In this document: positions 9,954-24,061 of the stretch, one piece after another
How the letters are laid out: the number at the start of each line of letters is the position of its first letter
Numbering within the stretch: position 1 is the stretch's first letter
NCBI RefSeq assembly: GCF_947179515.1
Contig: NC_067488.1
Location: forward strand, 30,198,039-30,262,038
Length of the DNA stretch: 64,000 nt
Direction: 5' to 3'
Source: Apodemus sylvaticus
Lineage: Eukaryota; Chordata; Mammalia; Rodentia; Muridae
The notes under the pieces: model-generated
Seen by the model: only the letters and a program-made list of their open reading frames with translations
Databases searched by the model: none
What the model was told of the DNA's origin: nothing
Translations under genes and position numbers: made by a program

Positions 9954-10080
9954 TGGATGGATAGAAGATAAAAAGATAGATGGATGGATAGAGAGGTAGG
10001 TAGGTAGTAGATAGATAGATAGATAGATAGATAGATTAGAGAGATGATAGATGGATGGATGGATAGACAGATAGGCAGAT
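9954..10080. repeat. (GATA/GATG/GTAG)n microsatellite
   Basis: Imperfect tetranucleotide array of GATG, GATA and GTAG units, with a purer GATA part near 10009-10036. Confidence 0.9.
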
Positions 10081-10429
10081 ATGACAACAAGAAAGAGAAT
10101 GGTGCCCCTCTTAAGTCATCATTGACAGTTCCAAGGATACTGTGGTATCAAGAGATAAGACATACTCCAGTGTACTATAAAGGCATAAATCACTTGTTGT
10201 AGTCAACTACTTGTTTGTGAATGAGAACAACCTGCAATACCTGGCAGCCAAAGATGTAATCATGAGAGATGAAATCTAGAATCATCAATGAAGTGATGCC
10301 ATGGACAAGCGCATCACCATGCACACATGGGTTCTCTGAAAACATCACCCAAACTGAACTGTGACTGGGTAGGAATCCTCAACTGATGAGTTGAACTGAG
10401 TTCAATTGCAGTGATTGCATAAGTCTGAT

Positions 10430-10548
10430 TGAATGTGAGTCCCATAAAGACAGATATCTTATGTGTCTTATTTCCAGTTATCTCTTTAGACCCAAGCACA
10501 AAGTAAATCCTAAATGGGTATGAATCAGTGAGTGAAGACTCCACATTT
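10430..10548 (+). repeat. L2-like ancient LINE 3' end
   Basis: Resembles the 3' end of L2 (order of gagtcccataaagacag, a middle cacaaagtaaatcc, and a GAAT tail). It is directly followed by the GAAT array, which is typical of that family's tail. Assigned by eye. Confidence 0.4.
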
Positions 10549-10588
10549 GATGAATGAATGAATGAATGAATGAATGAATGAATGAATA
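10549..10588. repeat. (TGAA)n microsatellite
   Basis: About ten near-perfect TGAA units. Confidence 0.95.
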
Positions 10589-13500
10589 ATCAGTCAGTGA
10601 GTCACTCTGTCAACACAACTGTTCAGATGTCATGTGGAGGAGCCTCCCCAGGATGAAATCATGTGACTCAGTTTTTCCAAGAAAATCGTGGTTTCTGCTT
10701 GACTAGTGAAGGGCAGGGAAGATAGAACCTGACCTTCGCATGCCATGTGCTCTGAGTCAGGGACAAAAAGTCAGAAAGAGAAAAACGGAAAGTCACTATT
10801 CCACAATGACTGCCATTGTAACACTTGTGCAGTCAGTCTTCCTTCCAGGCTACCTAATTGAATGCTGCAGTACTCCTGAAAAGAACAAGAACCGTGTGTC
10901 ATTTTTAAGAACAATAGCAACAACAACAACAAAATACTTTAGAGAAATTCCAATCTCCACTTTAATAACTTTCCTGTGCCTGTTTACTCTGTTTAAACTT
11001 ATAAGTGTCTTCATGTTGGAGGTAGCACCCATCAATATCAAAAGCTGATGAATGATTTCTATCTGTGAGGTTCTTCCAGAAAGGAAGGAGACATGTAGGT
11101 TCTCACTTCAGTCCAGAGCAGCAGTTTCTAAGCCAAGCATATTATTAGGAAGAACTGAAGACGCACTTTATTACCCGTGCAGGTTAGATCTCATGGACCA
11201 TCACAGATGAGTTACAAGCCCATGACACCAGTGCCAAAGGGATACATCACATGCAAACCACCAGAGCCTTTGGCCTTAAGAAGTCAGACTGGAGAAAGGT
11301 CTTGCCCAGGACCACACAGCTATTTGGTCAAAATCACCAGGCCAAGCCCAACCTGGCCTAGGGCTTCCACCCACCCACCGGATAGATCAAAGCTGGGCTC
11401 CAGTTGAGTTGGTATTGGGCAATACGGAAATGAATTGATTAAATGGAAGTAAAGTTGGCCATAAAAAAAAAGTAGAAATGCTTATTAGGCTCATACTTGA
11501 TTTTCAGAAATCCATTCAATAGGGTTTCATATTATATCATCATATGCATTTGAGGACTACAAAGCATAATCCAGATTAAGTATATTTCTCTATGACATGA
11601 CACAAAAATCGGGTCAAGAGACAAGAAAAAGTCCATGGAATTAGAAGTCAGATTTATGGTTGGACAAACTAGGGCCTCTTTACCATCAAACTTCCCCTTA
11701 TATCAAATCCTAGACTAGGTTCTCCATTTACTCTGAATTATAAATGACTAGCAGCAAATTGCTACTTCTGAGTGCAAGTGTAGAGTCAATATGGTGGAGT
11801 TGCTATGACTGGCCCATCACAGAGAAGAGACACTACATCTGAAAAGAAGAGTAGCTTCCCCATCAAAGCATTTTCTGCCCCCAAAATGTCAGCAGTGCAG
11901 AGGTTGAAGAAAGACAGTCTGAAATTGGGCAAGTTTCATAAGCTCTTAGCATGAATCATCAGTTGATTAGCTTGAGAGAAATCTGACATTTCAGAGCTTT
12001 GTACTAAACTTTTCCCCCAGAAATGCAGAGAAAGACCCAACTTTGCTAATCACTAAGGTCTTTTCCCCAGTTCACAGGCATTGTGAACATCCTGGCACCC
12101 TTATGCTTACAGGACGCCCAGTATACACCCTCATCAAATAGCATATCCTTCCAAAAATCTTGGGACAGGAAGCAGGACTCTGTTCATCATCAACAGGAAA
12201 CTGTAGAAGCAGATCATTTCTCAAGGCTGTGCTACTAGTAAGAATAAGATTCCCCCTTAAGCCCACCCTTTTTCCAGAACCAACACTGCCCCAGCACCTC
12301 ACAATTCAGAGAGACACATGGATTCTCAATGGTCAAATATTCAGGGTCAGTCCTATTTTTCAAAAATAGACATCTTCAGACATTTCTACCCAGGTTAAGA
12401 TGTCCATACTTATCCCGAAAAGCCTGGTAATATGCTACTTTACATAGCAAAAGAGACAAGCAGGTGTAATTAAATCAAATACTTGGAGATGGAGACATTA
12501 ACTGGAATAGCACATGGACCTCATACACCACAGGATCCTTCATTCTGGAGGAGGAGAGTCAGAGCTCAAGCATGAGACATGAGGATGGAAGGAGGCCAGG
12601 AGGAAGGGCCACCAGACAAGGGACAGTTCTTAAAAGGCAGCAGAAAAGAAATAAGAAAACATGAATTCTGTCCCAGAGCCTTACAAAGAATGCAGTCCTA
12701 AGGACATCGTCATTTTATCTCAGTGAAGGTGATCTCAAATATCCAACTTCCAGGATGATAAAGACAATAAGTGTATGGTTTTAATCTATCAAGTGGATAT
12801 TTTTTATTATAAGAAACCAACACTAGACTTGAGGGCAATTAAACTTGAATTTCAGATAAACAGTAAATTTGGGGGTTGATTAATAGGTTCCATTTGCGTG
12901 CCCTGTGTTTTATTTTTCTAAGCTTAGTATACTAACAGTCCCCTTACCGCCTATCCATTGAATTTCCACTATTTTCTCCTGTCTGTCTGCCCAGTCACTA
13001 CAGTGATATTATACAAGTTACTCTGGGTTAGTCAGTGACTCAACAGAGTGAAAATTGTTAAGGCCTCAAACAAATGGCTCTGGGTGAAAGTTATTATTCT
13101 ATATCATTGCCTATCAATTATTTAGAGGTTATAATGTAATGCCATTTGTAATGGGTCATATATTTCCCCACTATGTTGTAATATCATTGAACTCATCAGA
13201 ACAACCACTGGGGAGATGGATTGGCTCCTGGTAAACAGCAATGCCTTTATTTTTAACAAGGTGGGTGTATTTCTGAACTAGAAAATCACTGCTGTTTTAA
13301 ATGTGAGAAAAAACTATTTTCTGAGTTCAAAGGGAATGATAGAATCCACCTTTTGGAACAAATTGATTTCCAAGGAATCAGGTCTGAAACTAAGGTAAGA
13401 AAAATTGTTGTGTAGGGTACCAGGTGTAATGAGGCTCTCAAAGGAGAAACTCAGGAGACTACTAAGAAAACTACCTCCAGCCACCCACAAACATCAAAGA

Positions 13501-15501
13501 TAATCTCCCCCTCTTTACATAGCCTAAAGGAAAATCAGCCTAAGGAAACAGTTGCTGACAGGCCAAGAGCCAATTAGAGGAGAGCAATTGATTTTGTGGA
13601 TGCTTCTCCAAAGTATTTTTGCACAGTTACCCCACTGAATTTCAGTCACCTCACTCCCAACCCTAAGGCTAGGCTTCCTGCTGATTTCATTCAGCATGTC
13701 AATATAATTTCACATCCTCAGAGAGACACTTAATCCAAACCTAAGTCAGTCGATAGATGGTGTACCCCCAGTAGTGCTGAGGTATACAGGGACTATGAGT
13801 TTGGGTGTATGGATAGAAAATACAATTGTTCTTTCTTTCAAAATGTTTAGATTGCAAGTGGGAAAACTGGGGATTGTTGTAGTGATTTTTATCACCATGT
13901 GGAAAAACAAAAATGAGAAGAAAGTAGTTGTATCTAGAATCGGAAAGAGAAGACAGAACTTTCAAAAGGAAAAAAAAATCTTCCAAAAGGACTGGTTACC
14001 TCTGAATTCTTCTGTAGTGTGTACCAATGTATTTATGCTAGTGTTTAACCCAGTTTGAGACAGAATCATCTGTGGTTTCCAGAAGATTTCCCAATAGATC
14101 AGTAGCCATATTACCAAGTAAGAAAATTGTGCACTCTCTAGCAGAACTAAGTGTAAAAGTGAAAATGTCCCAGTGTCTTTCCTTAATATCAGCCACTACT
14201 TGCCCACAGCACTGAGCTTTCTGAACACAGCCAGCGTAATTGAGGATCCTAATTTTTAAATTGTATCCATTGTAATTAATTTAAGTGTAAATTTACATAG
14301 CCATACGTGATCAGTGACTACTACAGTAGGCAGTAGAGCCCTGGAAGCTACCTGATCTCCCTCCATCTGCCATCTTGCCTGGTTTTCCTTCCAGCTTCCT
14401 ATTTCTGTGATCTCATGGAAATTTGACATGTTTCTCACATTGTAGTGCCATTTTAAAGGAATAATTATAGCTTTACTATGTCTAAGCCTCCTTTATGTGA
14501 GATTTTTTTTTATTTATTCTAAAAAAAAAACGCTACAGTACAGCACTGAAGACAGGTATTGCATACTGTGACTACGAATTAGATGTAGCTGAGACTATGA
14601 ATCATGCTGAGAGGTCATGATTTAAGGCTGTATGAAATGTTTGCTCTTGTTATTATCCCTATTATCTGTATTAGGGCTTGTTAACCTTGATATTTCCCTC
14701 TTCGTGCTCTATAGTAAGTCTCTATAAGTTCAGAGGTTCTTATGTGCTCTGCCTGGTAATTCCCATAACTGTGGATTTCAGGCTTGTTGGCTTCTCCTTC
14801 AACCACTGCTCTAAGCTACCAAGTACCACTTATCCTTATTCTTCTGCTTGGCCTCCCTCTGAATATCAGTGGCTATCGAAAAGGCAAGTAGATGATACAC
14901 TTCAGACTAAATCCCCCATTACATATGTGTAAACATGTACATGAAATACATCTGTGTGCATGTACAGGTATATGCCATATTCTATATAGTTTAATATGTG
15001 TTTAATGGAGTAAATAAAGTAGGATATAGCAATAACAAGGGATGGGGGACCATGTAGACAGGCTCTAGGCATAGTTCAAGGAGAAGATACCAGTGGCAAG
15101 GTCCAGCTCCAGACACCTAAGATAGTGAATGGTTGGTTACCAGATTTAGGACAAAGTTTTGGAACAGTCTTTCTTCTCATTTATTCTCACTTTGTTTCAT
15201 TTAGTCTCTGCCAGATCAGAGCCTTGTCTTTGCCCCATCCTCTAATAGCCTCACACCTTACCAACTGTGGTAGGTACTAATGTCTGGGTTGTCCAAACCT
15301 TCCCAATGAAATGAAATTCTCTAACTAAACCCACAGTCTGATGTAGGATAAAAAGAATAAAAGCAAGTAAACCATGTCATCTTCTTTCTGTATCTGTTTC
15401 TTATTGAGTTAATAAAATATTGAGCAGGATTACCTATAATATCTGTTCTAATTTAATATTTTATAATAGTATATGCTCACACAATAAAAAGATACCAATA
15501 C
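10589..15501. other. Long non-coding stretch, mostly unique-looking
   Basis: About 4.9 kb without recognised genes or young repeats. A MIR-like piece is noted at 11275-11355. AT-rich, with short chance frames only. Confidence 0.45.
11275..11355 (-). repeat. MIR-like ancient SINE
   Basis: Contains the minus-strand MIR pattern around cttgcccaggaccacacagc. Moderately convincing by eye. Confidence 0.5.
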
Positions 15502-15692
<191 letters not shown>

Positions 15693-17519
15693 ATGAATGA
15701 GGAGGGGATTATAGAAAGAACTGATAGAAAAGAAAGAAAGAAGAAAAGAAACTTACAAAGCCAAGATGAACATTCTCTTGCAATAAGAACTATTTACAAG
15801 GATTTATTGATAGGAAAATGAAGATGTACTATCTCGCAAGCCCACAGGGGACTCCTGGGCTCTGAGTACTGCCTTCCCTTTCCCCTGTATCTTAAATTTT
15901 ATCCTATTCCATGCTCTCCCTTTGCAATCCTGGTCAAAGTATAGGGTTCTGTCTGCTTCTTTCCTGTCTAACCTGAGCCTAACCCAGTGCACAAAGTCCT
16001 GCAGAGAGAATCTGTCTCTCCAATCTGCTCCTGCTGGTCCTGTCTTCAAGACACATTCACAGTATTTTCTACTGTGTCCTTGGCCTTCAGTGGGCTGCAT
16101 GCATCTTAAGGAGCAGTCAGGCAGGTAGCCCGAGGCAGCCTGTGTGCCAATGTTCTCATTCCCAGGGCCCAGTCTGAATGTCAATGACCCAAATCCCATT
16201 ACTGGTTTTCTGCTTCACTCATTACCATGAGTTTTTCATCTCTTCTGGTGCTCAGGAAAATATCATTTCCATTTCCAGGAGAAACAGCCTTGCCTTACAA
16301 CTTTGCTAGCCAGTCAGTTTTTTTTTTTATTATTATTATTGCTGTGAGTTCTTTCTTGGACTGCATTTATGCAGCCCTTTACAACTCTTTATTTATGCAG
16401 CTTGAAATGGGGAGAATTCTGATTAAAAGAGTTGCCAAAGAATTGTAAAAAATTAAAAATTTGTAAGATTCTCTGTGGGTTAAGAGATAGTCTTATATTC
16501 TAAGGATATAAACATTGTCTCTCTAGAAAGACTTTGATAGAGAAATTATTGCAAATGATAAAACTCACTTGAAAGAAAGACATGAGATGCCATCAGTGTT
16601 ACTCTTTCAGTCTAATCCTAGGAACTAGGAGATGATGCAAAGCTAATAGGACACTGACCTGCTTGCGCCCTAAGGTACTCAGGGTTGCTAATGAAAACAC
16701 TGGAGAGACACAGAATTACTTCCTAGTGTGCCCAAAAGAGGACAAATGTGACTTGTTAAGACAGAAGCAAAATACCTACCCAGGCCTTTCATGCATATTT
16801 TATGAAAAGCCTTGTAAATGTGAGATACCCCAAGCCCCCATAGGCTGGTATACTACGTCAATGGTTGTCCCCTCCCCAATTAGTATTACAATTTGGGAAG
16901 GTGGTTGCCAACAGTTATGAGGCTTTAGAAACAAGGAGTGGGAGTTGACTCTTTCAAGTATTTGACCTCAAAGATGACAAATGTAAAAAACACTGCTTGC
17001 TTCTCATTGGAGTCGGCTATGTTGGTTTAAAAATGAGGGAGCAGGGCCTGACTAAATCTAGCTATCTATACATGAGAGAGTAGTGAAAACTAGGCTTTCT
17101 TATTGGCTAAGTCCAGTTTTAATCTCTTTGTGACCCAGGACTGACTGCTATTCTTATTGGGACACACTAAGTTTACTAAGCTAAAGGTTTCTGTGTGACA
17201 TTCCTAATAGGAAGAGTATTTCCCAAGGGTCAATAAGTGATACCCTGCAAAACACTTCATGTGCATTTTCTTATTGAATTCTCTTAGTACATTATGGATA
17301 TGGAGTTAATATTCCATACCTACTCATGAGGAAATAAATTGGAACTTGTTTTCTAGGGCACATGGAAGATGTCCAAGAATACGCAACCTTGGGGGCTGCT
17401 CTCCAGTCCCAGAAAGTTGGGCTCAAATCTTAATTCCCATGGCCTCTGGCAAAATTATAATTTTCTCTGCATATTATTTTTACATCTGTTGATTGGCAAG
17501 ATTATTTATTCATTTTGCT
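15693..17519. other. Non-coding DNA with possible MIR traces
   Basis: No gene recognised. A T9(ATT)4 run lies at 16319-16340. The part at 17240-17480 has MIR/L2-like words but is too decayed to place firmly. Confidence 0.45.
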
Positions 17520-18020
17520 GTTATTTATTCGGCATCTGCTGTATATGAAGTTCTAAAAATACAGAAGTGATCAAAATAAAAATCCCTTCCCTCATTGAGC
17601 AAAGACAGAAAGTAAAGTATGTTTTAAAATGATGAGTGTAAAGATACAATGAAGAAAAAGACAAGGAATGTTGTAGGGAGGAGCTCATTTCAAAACTGAG
17701 TGAACAGAGAAGATTAGAAGAAACTGAAGTCAGGGAAGATAGCAAATAGTCTTGAGATGCCCTGCAGAACTTGCTAGAGGTAAGAATGAACCGCAAGTAC
17801 AAAGGACAGAGACAGAAGTTCAGAAGGTTTTTGTAATTTCAAGAGCAAGGAGGCCATTGTTCCTGCTCTGGTGCAAGGGAAGGATTTAAAAAAAAAAAAC
17901 AAAACAGTAGAAGATAAAATCAGAGAGTTCCTTGTAGATACAGAGAATGGCTCACAAATCATACCATACTTTAGAGGACTTCTATGAATTATTTGATCTG
18001 GAGGGTCCTGTTTGTGTTTT
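17520..18020 (+). repeat. Possible ancient mammalian repeat
   Basis: The order of words (a 'gaacttgctagaggtaag' region, an 'agagcaaggaggccattgt' region and others) resembles the same old mammalian repeat as 42420-42930. Family uncertain. Confidence 0.3.
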
Positions 18021-20626
18021 CTTGTAGCAATGATAAGCCAGTCTATGCTTTTTGGTAAAAAGTCTGTCATAATCTACCTTTAGTTTGGCAAGAGAAACCA
18101 GAGCTTCTTTGTTGGGCTACACTGAAGAGATCAGGAATAGAAGCCAACAGGGAGGCTGTTGTGCTTATATAGCCAGAGAGGATAGAATTAGGAAGAGAGT
18201 GGGCATCATAGAGTTGGGAGAAAGTGGCAGCAAGAGGACTTTATCATGAAATAGAACCAAGACCTGAGTAATTAGAAGACAGGTGCCTTTCACTAAAAAT
18301 GAAAAGTCTCTCTGGAATGGTGGTGACAAATTTATCAATGACTTATCCTTTCCACCTGGTTTCCAATGTGTGGAAAAGAGGTATGTGCATACTTTATAAC
18401 AGTTATGTGTTTTTAGTAGTATTAGTGTTCTCTCTTAACCTTACAATATATAGAAAATGTTTGCCCAGTGGCTTTCAACCAGCAAATGAACAGAAACATT
18501 TACCCCATAAATGATTACAAAGCCAATATGGCCTCTCAGTCATGGTATGGTCTCATCACCTTTTCATGTATCAGTTTCTCTACACTCTTACCTTTATCTA
18601 CCTTGCTTCACTCAAAATATGGACAAGGATACAAGCCAGTGTAGTCCAATGTATGGTTTCATTGGAGGCATGTTTTCTTCTTTTATTTTTAATATAATAG
18701 AATCATATCATTTCCCCATTCCCTTTAATGTTCAGTCTATCCCAGCCGCCCATGTTCCAGAAGAGGAGGCTAAGGACTAGAAAGGTACCATGGCTTCTAC
18801 TCAGCATCTTCACCTACATGACGAGAGATTTTGGTTATAGAATGCCTAGCATTCTTCAAAGCACAAAAAAAAACCAAAGTCCACAAATTCCAACAGTCAC
18901 TCTTGTTTGCTCTGTTCTCATCACTAACATCTAAGCAAACAACAACTCCTATTGATTTTACTCCAAAGTACAATTCATTCTGTCCTCCTCTTTCCATAGC
19001 TAGATTCCTCTCGTGTATAAGCCAACCCCACCATCAAATAAACTGAAAATGGATCCTAACTTGATCCCAATTGTCAATCTATCCCTTGTACTACTCACTT
19101 GACTGTGGCAACCTAATTTGGATGGTCTGATTGAGTCAGTGCAGTAGCTTCTTTACCCAACTCCCATCAGCAAGTGTCTACAGAACCTTCTTTGACCTGC
19201 ACAGTCTTCATGGTCTTCCTCCCCTCTTCTTTTCCATAAGGGCTGAGGGTGCCTTAAAATAATGTGCTATGCAATAATAGACTACCAAGACACCACCTCC
19301 AAACATTTTTCTCTTCTTGGTCCCTTAGCCAGGAGCTCTCTGCATTCATATCTTGAAGAACGGGCTCCATCCTTCAGTCTCTCAGTTTCTGAATCCCTCC
19401 CTCTATCAGAGACTCTTCCCCTGCCTGACACCATTCCTAACCCAGAACTCTGCTTCATTAGTGTAACCCTTTTTCAGTCAGTGGAGAACTTTCAGAGGCT
19501 ACATAAAGAGTGAAACTTTCCCTGACAAGTTCATACCTATGATGCTCAGGACCAAAATTAGAACATGACACGTAAGACCCTATCAATACCCATGTGTTGA
19601 ATAAATAAGCAATACATGGTGCTTGAAAGTAATTGCAAAGGGGAGATTGAAGAATGCAAAGAATGTTTTGTAAAGCTTACAAAAGACACGAGCATTTGTT
19701 CACATGACTCATCCCATCTGTCAGGGAAGACTGAACTTTTACAGGACCCCAGGGTTGTTTGTTTCTTTCGAAGATCACCTTAAGACTTCATAATTTCTTT
19801 GCTTGAGTTTCCTGCAGATTTCAGCTGAATTTTAAGGCGACAAAAACCCACATCCTCTTCCTTCTGGTTTCCTCCCCCTCTTTTCCTCCTGTATAAATCC
19901 ACCACCCAGTTTAATGCACTCCTCTCCCATGTGAAGAATATTTAAGAAGCTGTCAAAGTTACCAAACTTTTAAGGCAACATAATTACATTTATGTGTCTA
20001 AGATTCAAAGAAAAAAATCAAGCTTTTCTGAAATCCATGTGGGGTTTTTTTGTGATTATGGAGAAATTTCTAGGCTTAGAGTAGACTGCCAACTTGTGAA
20101 AACATATTCTTTTACAAGGCTGGTTTCTTCTTTCCTGTTTTCATTTAGTCGGTGGCTTAAGGCAGTCGGCTGAACTATATTCCCAGACTAGAAGTGCAAA
20201 CATTTTGAAAGTACATGATTATCTCCTTTATTAGGAAAAAACTGAGGAATTCATGTTTGTTCTCTTCTTGAACTTAACATATTCAGACGAGGGAAAACAT
20301 TAGATCACCACCAAAATGCTAGAAAGAGGGAGAAATTATCAAAATGGTTCAACACGCTTCCATGGTCATTTTTCAGATAAAATTAGTTAAAATTATATAA
20401 AATGTTGTCAAGCACACTTGTCATATAATAGCAATATTAATCTAAAACACCTTTGGATTTAGATATGCCACAAAAGAATAATATTTAAATCCATTATGGT
20501 GTGCATACACTAGCATACTGTACAAACAGAGACACCATGCACTTGAATCACTAAGGAAAATACTTCTGATAACAGTAAATGAGATTCATTCAAGTAGATG
20601 ATAGGATTTCAAGCCTACTTTTTGTG
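18021..20626. other. Long non-coding stretch
   Basis: About 2.6 kb of unique-looking DNA. No gene, SINE or LINE recognised. Confidence 0.45.
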
Positions 20627-20638
20627 TTGACATTTTCT

Positions 20639-21642
20639 TTTTTCTTTATTGTATATTATCTTTATTTACATTTCAAATGTTATCCCCTTTCCTGGTCCCC
20701 CCCCAACCCCTTATCCCATCCTTTTTCCCCTCCTTCTATGAGGGTATTCCCCAACCAAACAATCCCACCTCCCTGCCCTCAATTCCCCTATGCGGGGACT
20801 TCTATCAAGCCTTCATAGGACCAAGGACCTCTCCTCCCATTGATGCCTGACAAGGCTTTCCTCGGCTACATATGCAGCCAGAGCCATGTGTACTCCTTGG
20901 TTGATGGCTTACTCCCAGGGAGCTCTGGGGAGTCTGGTTGGTTGATATTGTTGTTCTTCCTAGGAGGTTACAAACCCTTTCTGCTCCTTCAGTCCTTTCT
21001 CTAACTCCTCCATTGGGGACGCCCACTCAGTCCAATGGTTGGCTGCAAGAATCTGCCACTGTATTTGCAAGGCTCTGGCAGGGCCTCTCAGGAGACAGCT
21101 ATATCAGGTTCCTTTCAGCAAGCATTTCTTGGCCTCCACAATAGTGCCAGGGTTTGGTGACTGTATATGGGATAAATCCCCAAGTGGGACAGTCTCTGGA
21201 AGACCTTTCCTTCAGTCTCTGCTCTATACTTTATTTCCAAATTTACTCCTGTGATATTTTGTTCTCCTCAGAAGAATCATAGCACCCACACTTTGGTCTT
21301 CCTTCTTAAGATTCATGTGGTTTGTGAATTGTATCTTGGGTATTATGAGCTTTGGGGATAATATCCACTTATCAGTGAATGCATACCATGTGTGTTCTTT
21401 TGTGATTAGGTTACCTCACTCAGGATGGCATTTTCTAGTTCCATCCATTTGCCTAAGAATTTCATGAATTTGCTGTTTTTAATAGCTGAGTAGTACTCCA
21501 TTGTATAACTTTACCACATTTTCTGTATCCATTCCTCTGTTGAAGGACATCTGGGATCTTTCCAGCTTCTGGCTATTATATATTAAATAAGGCTGCTATG
21601 AACACAATAGAGCACATGTCCTTATTACACATTGGAGCAGTA
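20639..21642 (-). mobile_element. L1 LINE 3' fragment, 5'-truncated (1.0 kb)
   Basis: Minus-strand L1: T-rich start with tttatttacatttcaaatg, the C-rich complement of the 3' UTR, then the ORF2 C-terminus complement to 21642. Flanked by the 12-bp repeat ttgacattttct at 20627-20638 and 21643-21654. Its frame is broken. It belongs to an older subfamily than 809-3820. Confidence 0.9.
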
Positions 21643-21690
21643 TTGACATTTTCTAACAAGAATTTTGTCTTTGCTCTTTCTCTGTCCTTT

Positions 21691-21701
21691 ATTTTTTATA
21701 T

Positions 21702-21732
<31 letters not shown>

Positions 21733-21897
21733 TTATTTATTTTTGGATTTGGTCTTTTTTGAGACAGGTTTTCTCTGTATAGCCCTTGCTGTCCTGGAAT
21801 TCACTCTATAGACCAGGCTGGCCTCGAACTCAGAAATCTGCCTGCCTCTGCCTCCCAGAGTGCTGGGATTGCAGGCGTGCATCACCACCGCCCAGCA
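21691..21897 (-). mobile_element. B1 SINE with (TTTA)n tail
   Basis: Minus-strand B1 body at about 21757-21897, with its tail turned into a (TTTA)n array at 21697-21745. The 15-bp repeat ctttctctgtccttt is at 21676-21690 and 21898-21912, a perfect target-site duplication. It sits about 35 bp right of the preceding L1. Confidence 0.95.
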
Positions 21898-22235
21898 CTT
21901 TCTCTGTCCTTTGTATTGCAAGCTCTTCTTTCCTCTCTATTATCCTCCAAAGGAAAGCTCATTCTTGCCAACTGTATTTCTAGAAAGTAGGATCAGGATA
22001 GTGAGTGTGGAATTGCTGAAATGAAAAGGTGGTGAACATTCAAATTAGTTTCTTTCTTGCTGGGAATGGTTTCCAATCCTCTTCTGTTACTGTGAGTCTA
22101 AGTAATGAGCAAAGAAGATGGAAAATTAAAAGGGGTGTCACAAAAAGAGGAGTAGAATAAAGGTTATATGCAGGATATAATATGATAGAGATATGGCTGC
22201 TCTGGGATGATTAGAAATTTTAGAATTTCATGTAT

Positions 22236-22445
22236 AGGGGTAGAGAGATGGCCTAGTGTTTAAGAGTATTTGATGCTGTTTCAAAAGAGTGGGGTTTGCT
22301 CGCCATCACCAACTTAGGATTGCAAATAACTATAATTACAGTTTCAGAGGATCCCTTTTCGTCTTCTAACTTACAATGGTTCATACATACACATACACAA
22401 ACATAATGTGTGCATGTGCGCATCTGCCACATATAAAATAAATCA
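22236..22445 (+). mobile_element. B3-like SINE, diverged
   Basis: Starts with the B2/B3 head (gtagagagatggcc..) and ends with an acacat-rich part and ataaaataaat. A middle part like gtttcagaggatccc fits B3 rather than B2. Confidence 0.65.
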
Positions 22446-23418
22446 TGTGGTACACATTTATAATATTTAAAATACTACAACAATGAGAAGAAATGTTCAG
22501 AAAAATATTACAATGGGTTTTGAATAGAATTACACTTAACAATTTTTGAAGATTATGTCTAAAGCTCTCATATTCCCTAATAATTATATGTTTCTAATGA
22601 AGTGGAGAGCCTTTACCATAGCATCAGTCAAGACTAGACTGCAAAGATCCCGGGATTATAGTAATGGCACCAAAGAAGGCACTAAGACATCAGAATATTC
22701 TACCCATCAAAACCTTAGCACTAATTATTTCTCCACAATGAGAATATGGCTCATTTATATTTTGTTGTTCATATTTGTCTGAATTTTCTCTTGAACTTTT
22801 ACATAAAAAACATTGTTCAGAAATATATATGCTTCAATGGAAAAAATATTTCAACAAGTTTGCTGAGATCTAGTCCTTTAATTACAGCTGAAAAGTACGT
22901 GCAATAGTAAAAACAAACAAACAAACAAAAAAAGAAAACAAAGGGAAGGACCCTGCAAGTATATAGGGTAGAAGTGGGTGAACACTCAAATCCTTTCCCA
23001 CTAAGGCCCTGGTCATGTTCACAAGTTAGATGGGAAAACTACTACATGATACCAGTTAGATTCTTTTCCATACAGTTCGTACCTTTTTTTTTTTTTACTT
23101 CTTAAAAAACCCAGAAAATTGCAAAAGTTACAATGACCTATTTTATATGTCAATGCATCTTCATACAGAATTTGGTATAGAGGGTATACTGAGAGTAATT
23201 AAAGAACCACATTTTTCAGACAGTATTTCAATGGTGTCCATGCCCAACCATGAAGAAACTGAAGGAAGGCATACAAACCTAGGAGCTAACATGGCTTACC
23301 ACGGCTATATCATCTGCAGTAGTTGTTCATCTCTGCTTTCTCTTGCTTAACTGAGAGTCTACAGTATCCCCCAAAATCTACAACTTTTTAGTCTGTTCTC
23401 ATACTTCTTTCTCTAATG
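22446..23418. other. Non-coding DNA, no clear elements
   Basis: A short A-rich (CAAA)n run lies at 22911-22935. Nothing else was recognised. Confidence 0.45.
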
Positions 23419-23625
23419 CAAAGGTTTTCAACCTGTGGGTCATGAAACCTTTGGGAGATGGCATGTCAGATATCCCTCATATTAGATATTTACATTATGA
23501 GTCATGACAATAGCAAAATTACAGTTATGAAGTCACAACTAAAATATTTATGGTTGGGAGCTACCACAACATAGGAACTACATGAAAGGGTCACAACATC
23601 AGGAAGCTTGAGAATGACTGCTCTG
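23419..23625. mobile_element. hAT-type rodent DNA element (URR1-like)
   Basis: About 205 bp with hAT-style terminal inverted repeats: the left end ..ggttttcaacctg and right end ..gcttgagaatgactg are decayed forms of cagtggttctcaacc and its complement. The interior words (aaaattacagttatgaagt, ttatggttggg) are those of a common rodent non-autonomous element. Flanks ctctaatg and ctctgata match at 6 of 8 bases, as expected for an old 8-bp duplication. Confidence 0.7.
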
Positions 23626-23814
23626 ATATTACCCATGATACTACCTTCCATGTAGGGAGATTCCCAAGAACTTCTGTATGATCTACTGCAGGTCTATTCT
23701 GCCCCTCTTTGATTAAAGAACTGTAGTTACAGGCTATATATCAAACATCCAGAGATGACTGTTGCTTAGAGCACACTTCTCCCAACACTCCTTGATGCTC
23801 ATGGAAAAGCCTGG

Positions 23815-23940
23815 ATTTGGATTATTGAAGTTAGCCCAGCACAGAGTTAAATCACACATTTGACACTCACTGGCTATGTGATCTTAGTCTTTTTGTGTCT
23901 CTGTTCTTCCATGAGTATTATGTGATTAAATAATTATCAC
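23815..23940 (+). repeat. MIR-like ancient SINE
   Basis: The order cactcactggctatgtgatctt followed by a tctctgttctt... part fits the MIR core. Confidence 0.5.
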
Positions 23941-24061
23941 TAATTAATTAGCCCTTCGAACTATGCAGAGTCACAAAAAATAAGAATATACACATTAAAA
24001 TACCAGAAGATCATTGAAATTATCATTATGCTGCACATCCCCCTGATCTGCCACAGAGGAC

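Noticed and set aside
16663..16920. 85-codon plus-strand frame with several cysteines
   Set aside because: Looked slightly protein-like but has no recognisable domain, no splice context and chance length.
19860..19935. TATA-like tgtataaatcc and CT-rich stretch as a promoter
   Set aside because: No CpG enrichment, initiator or downstream frame. TATA-like words are common in AT-rich DNA.
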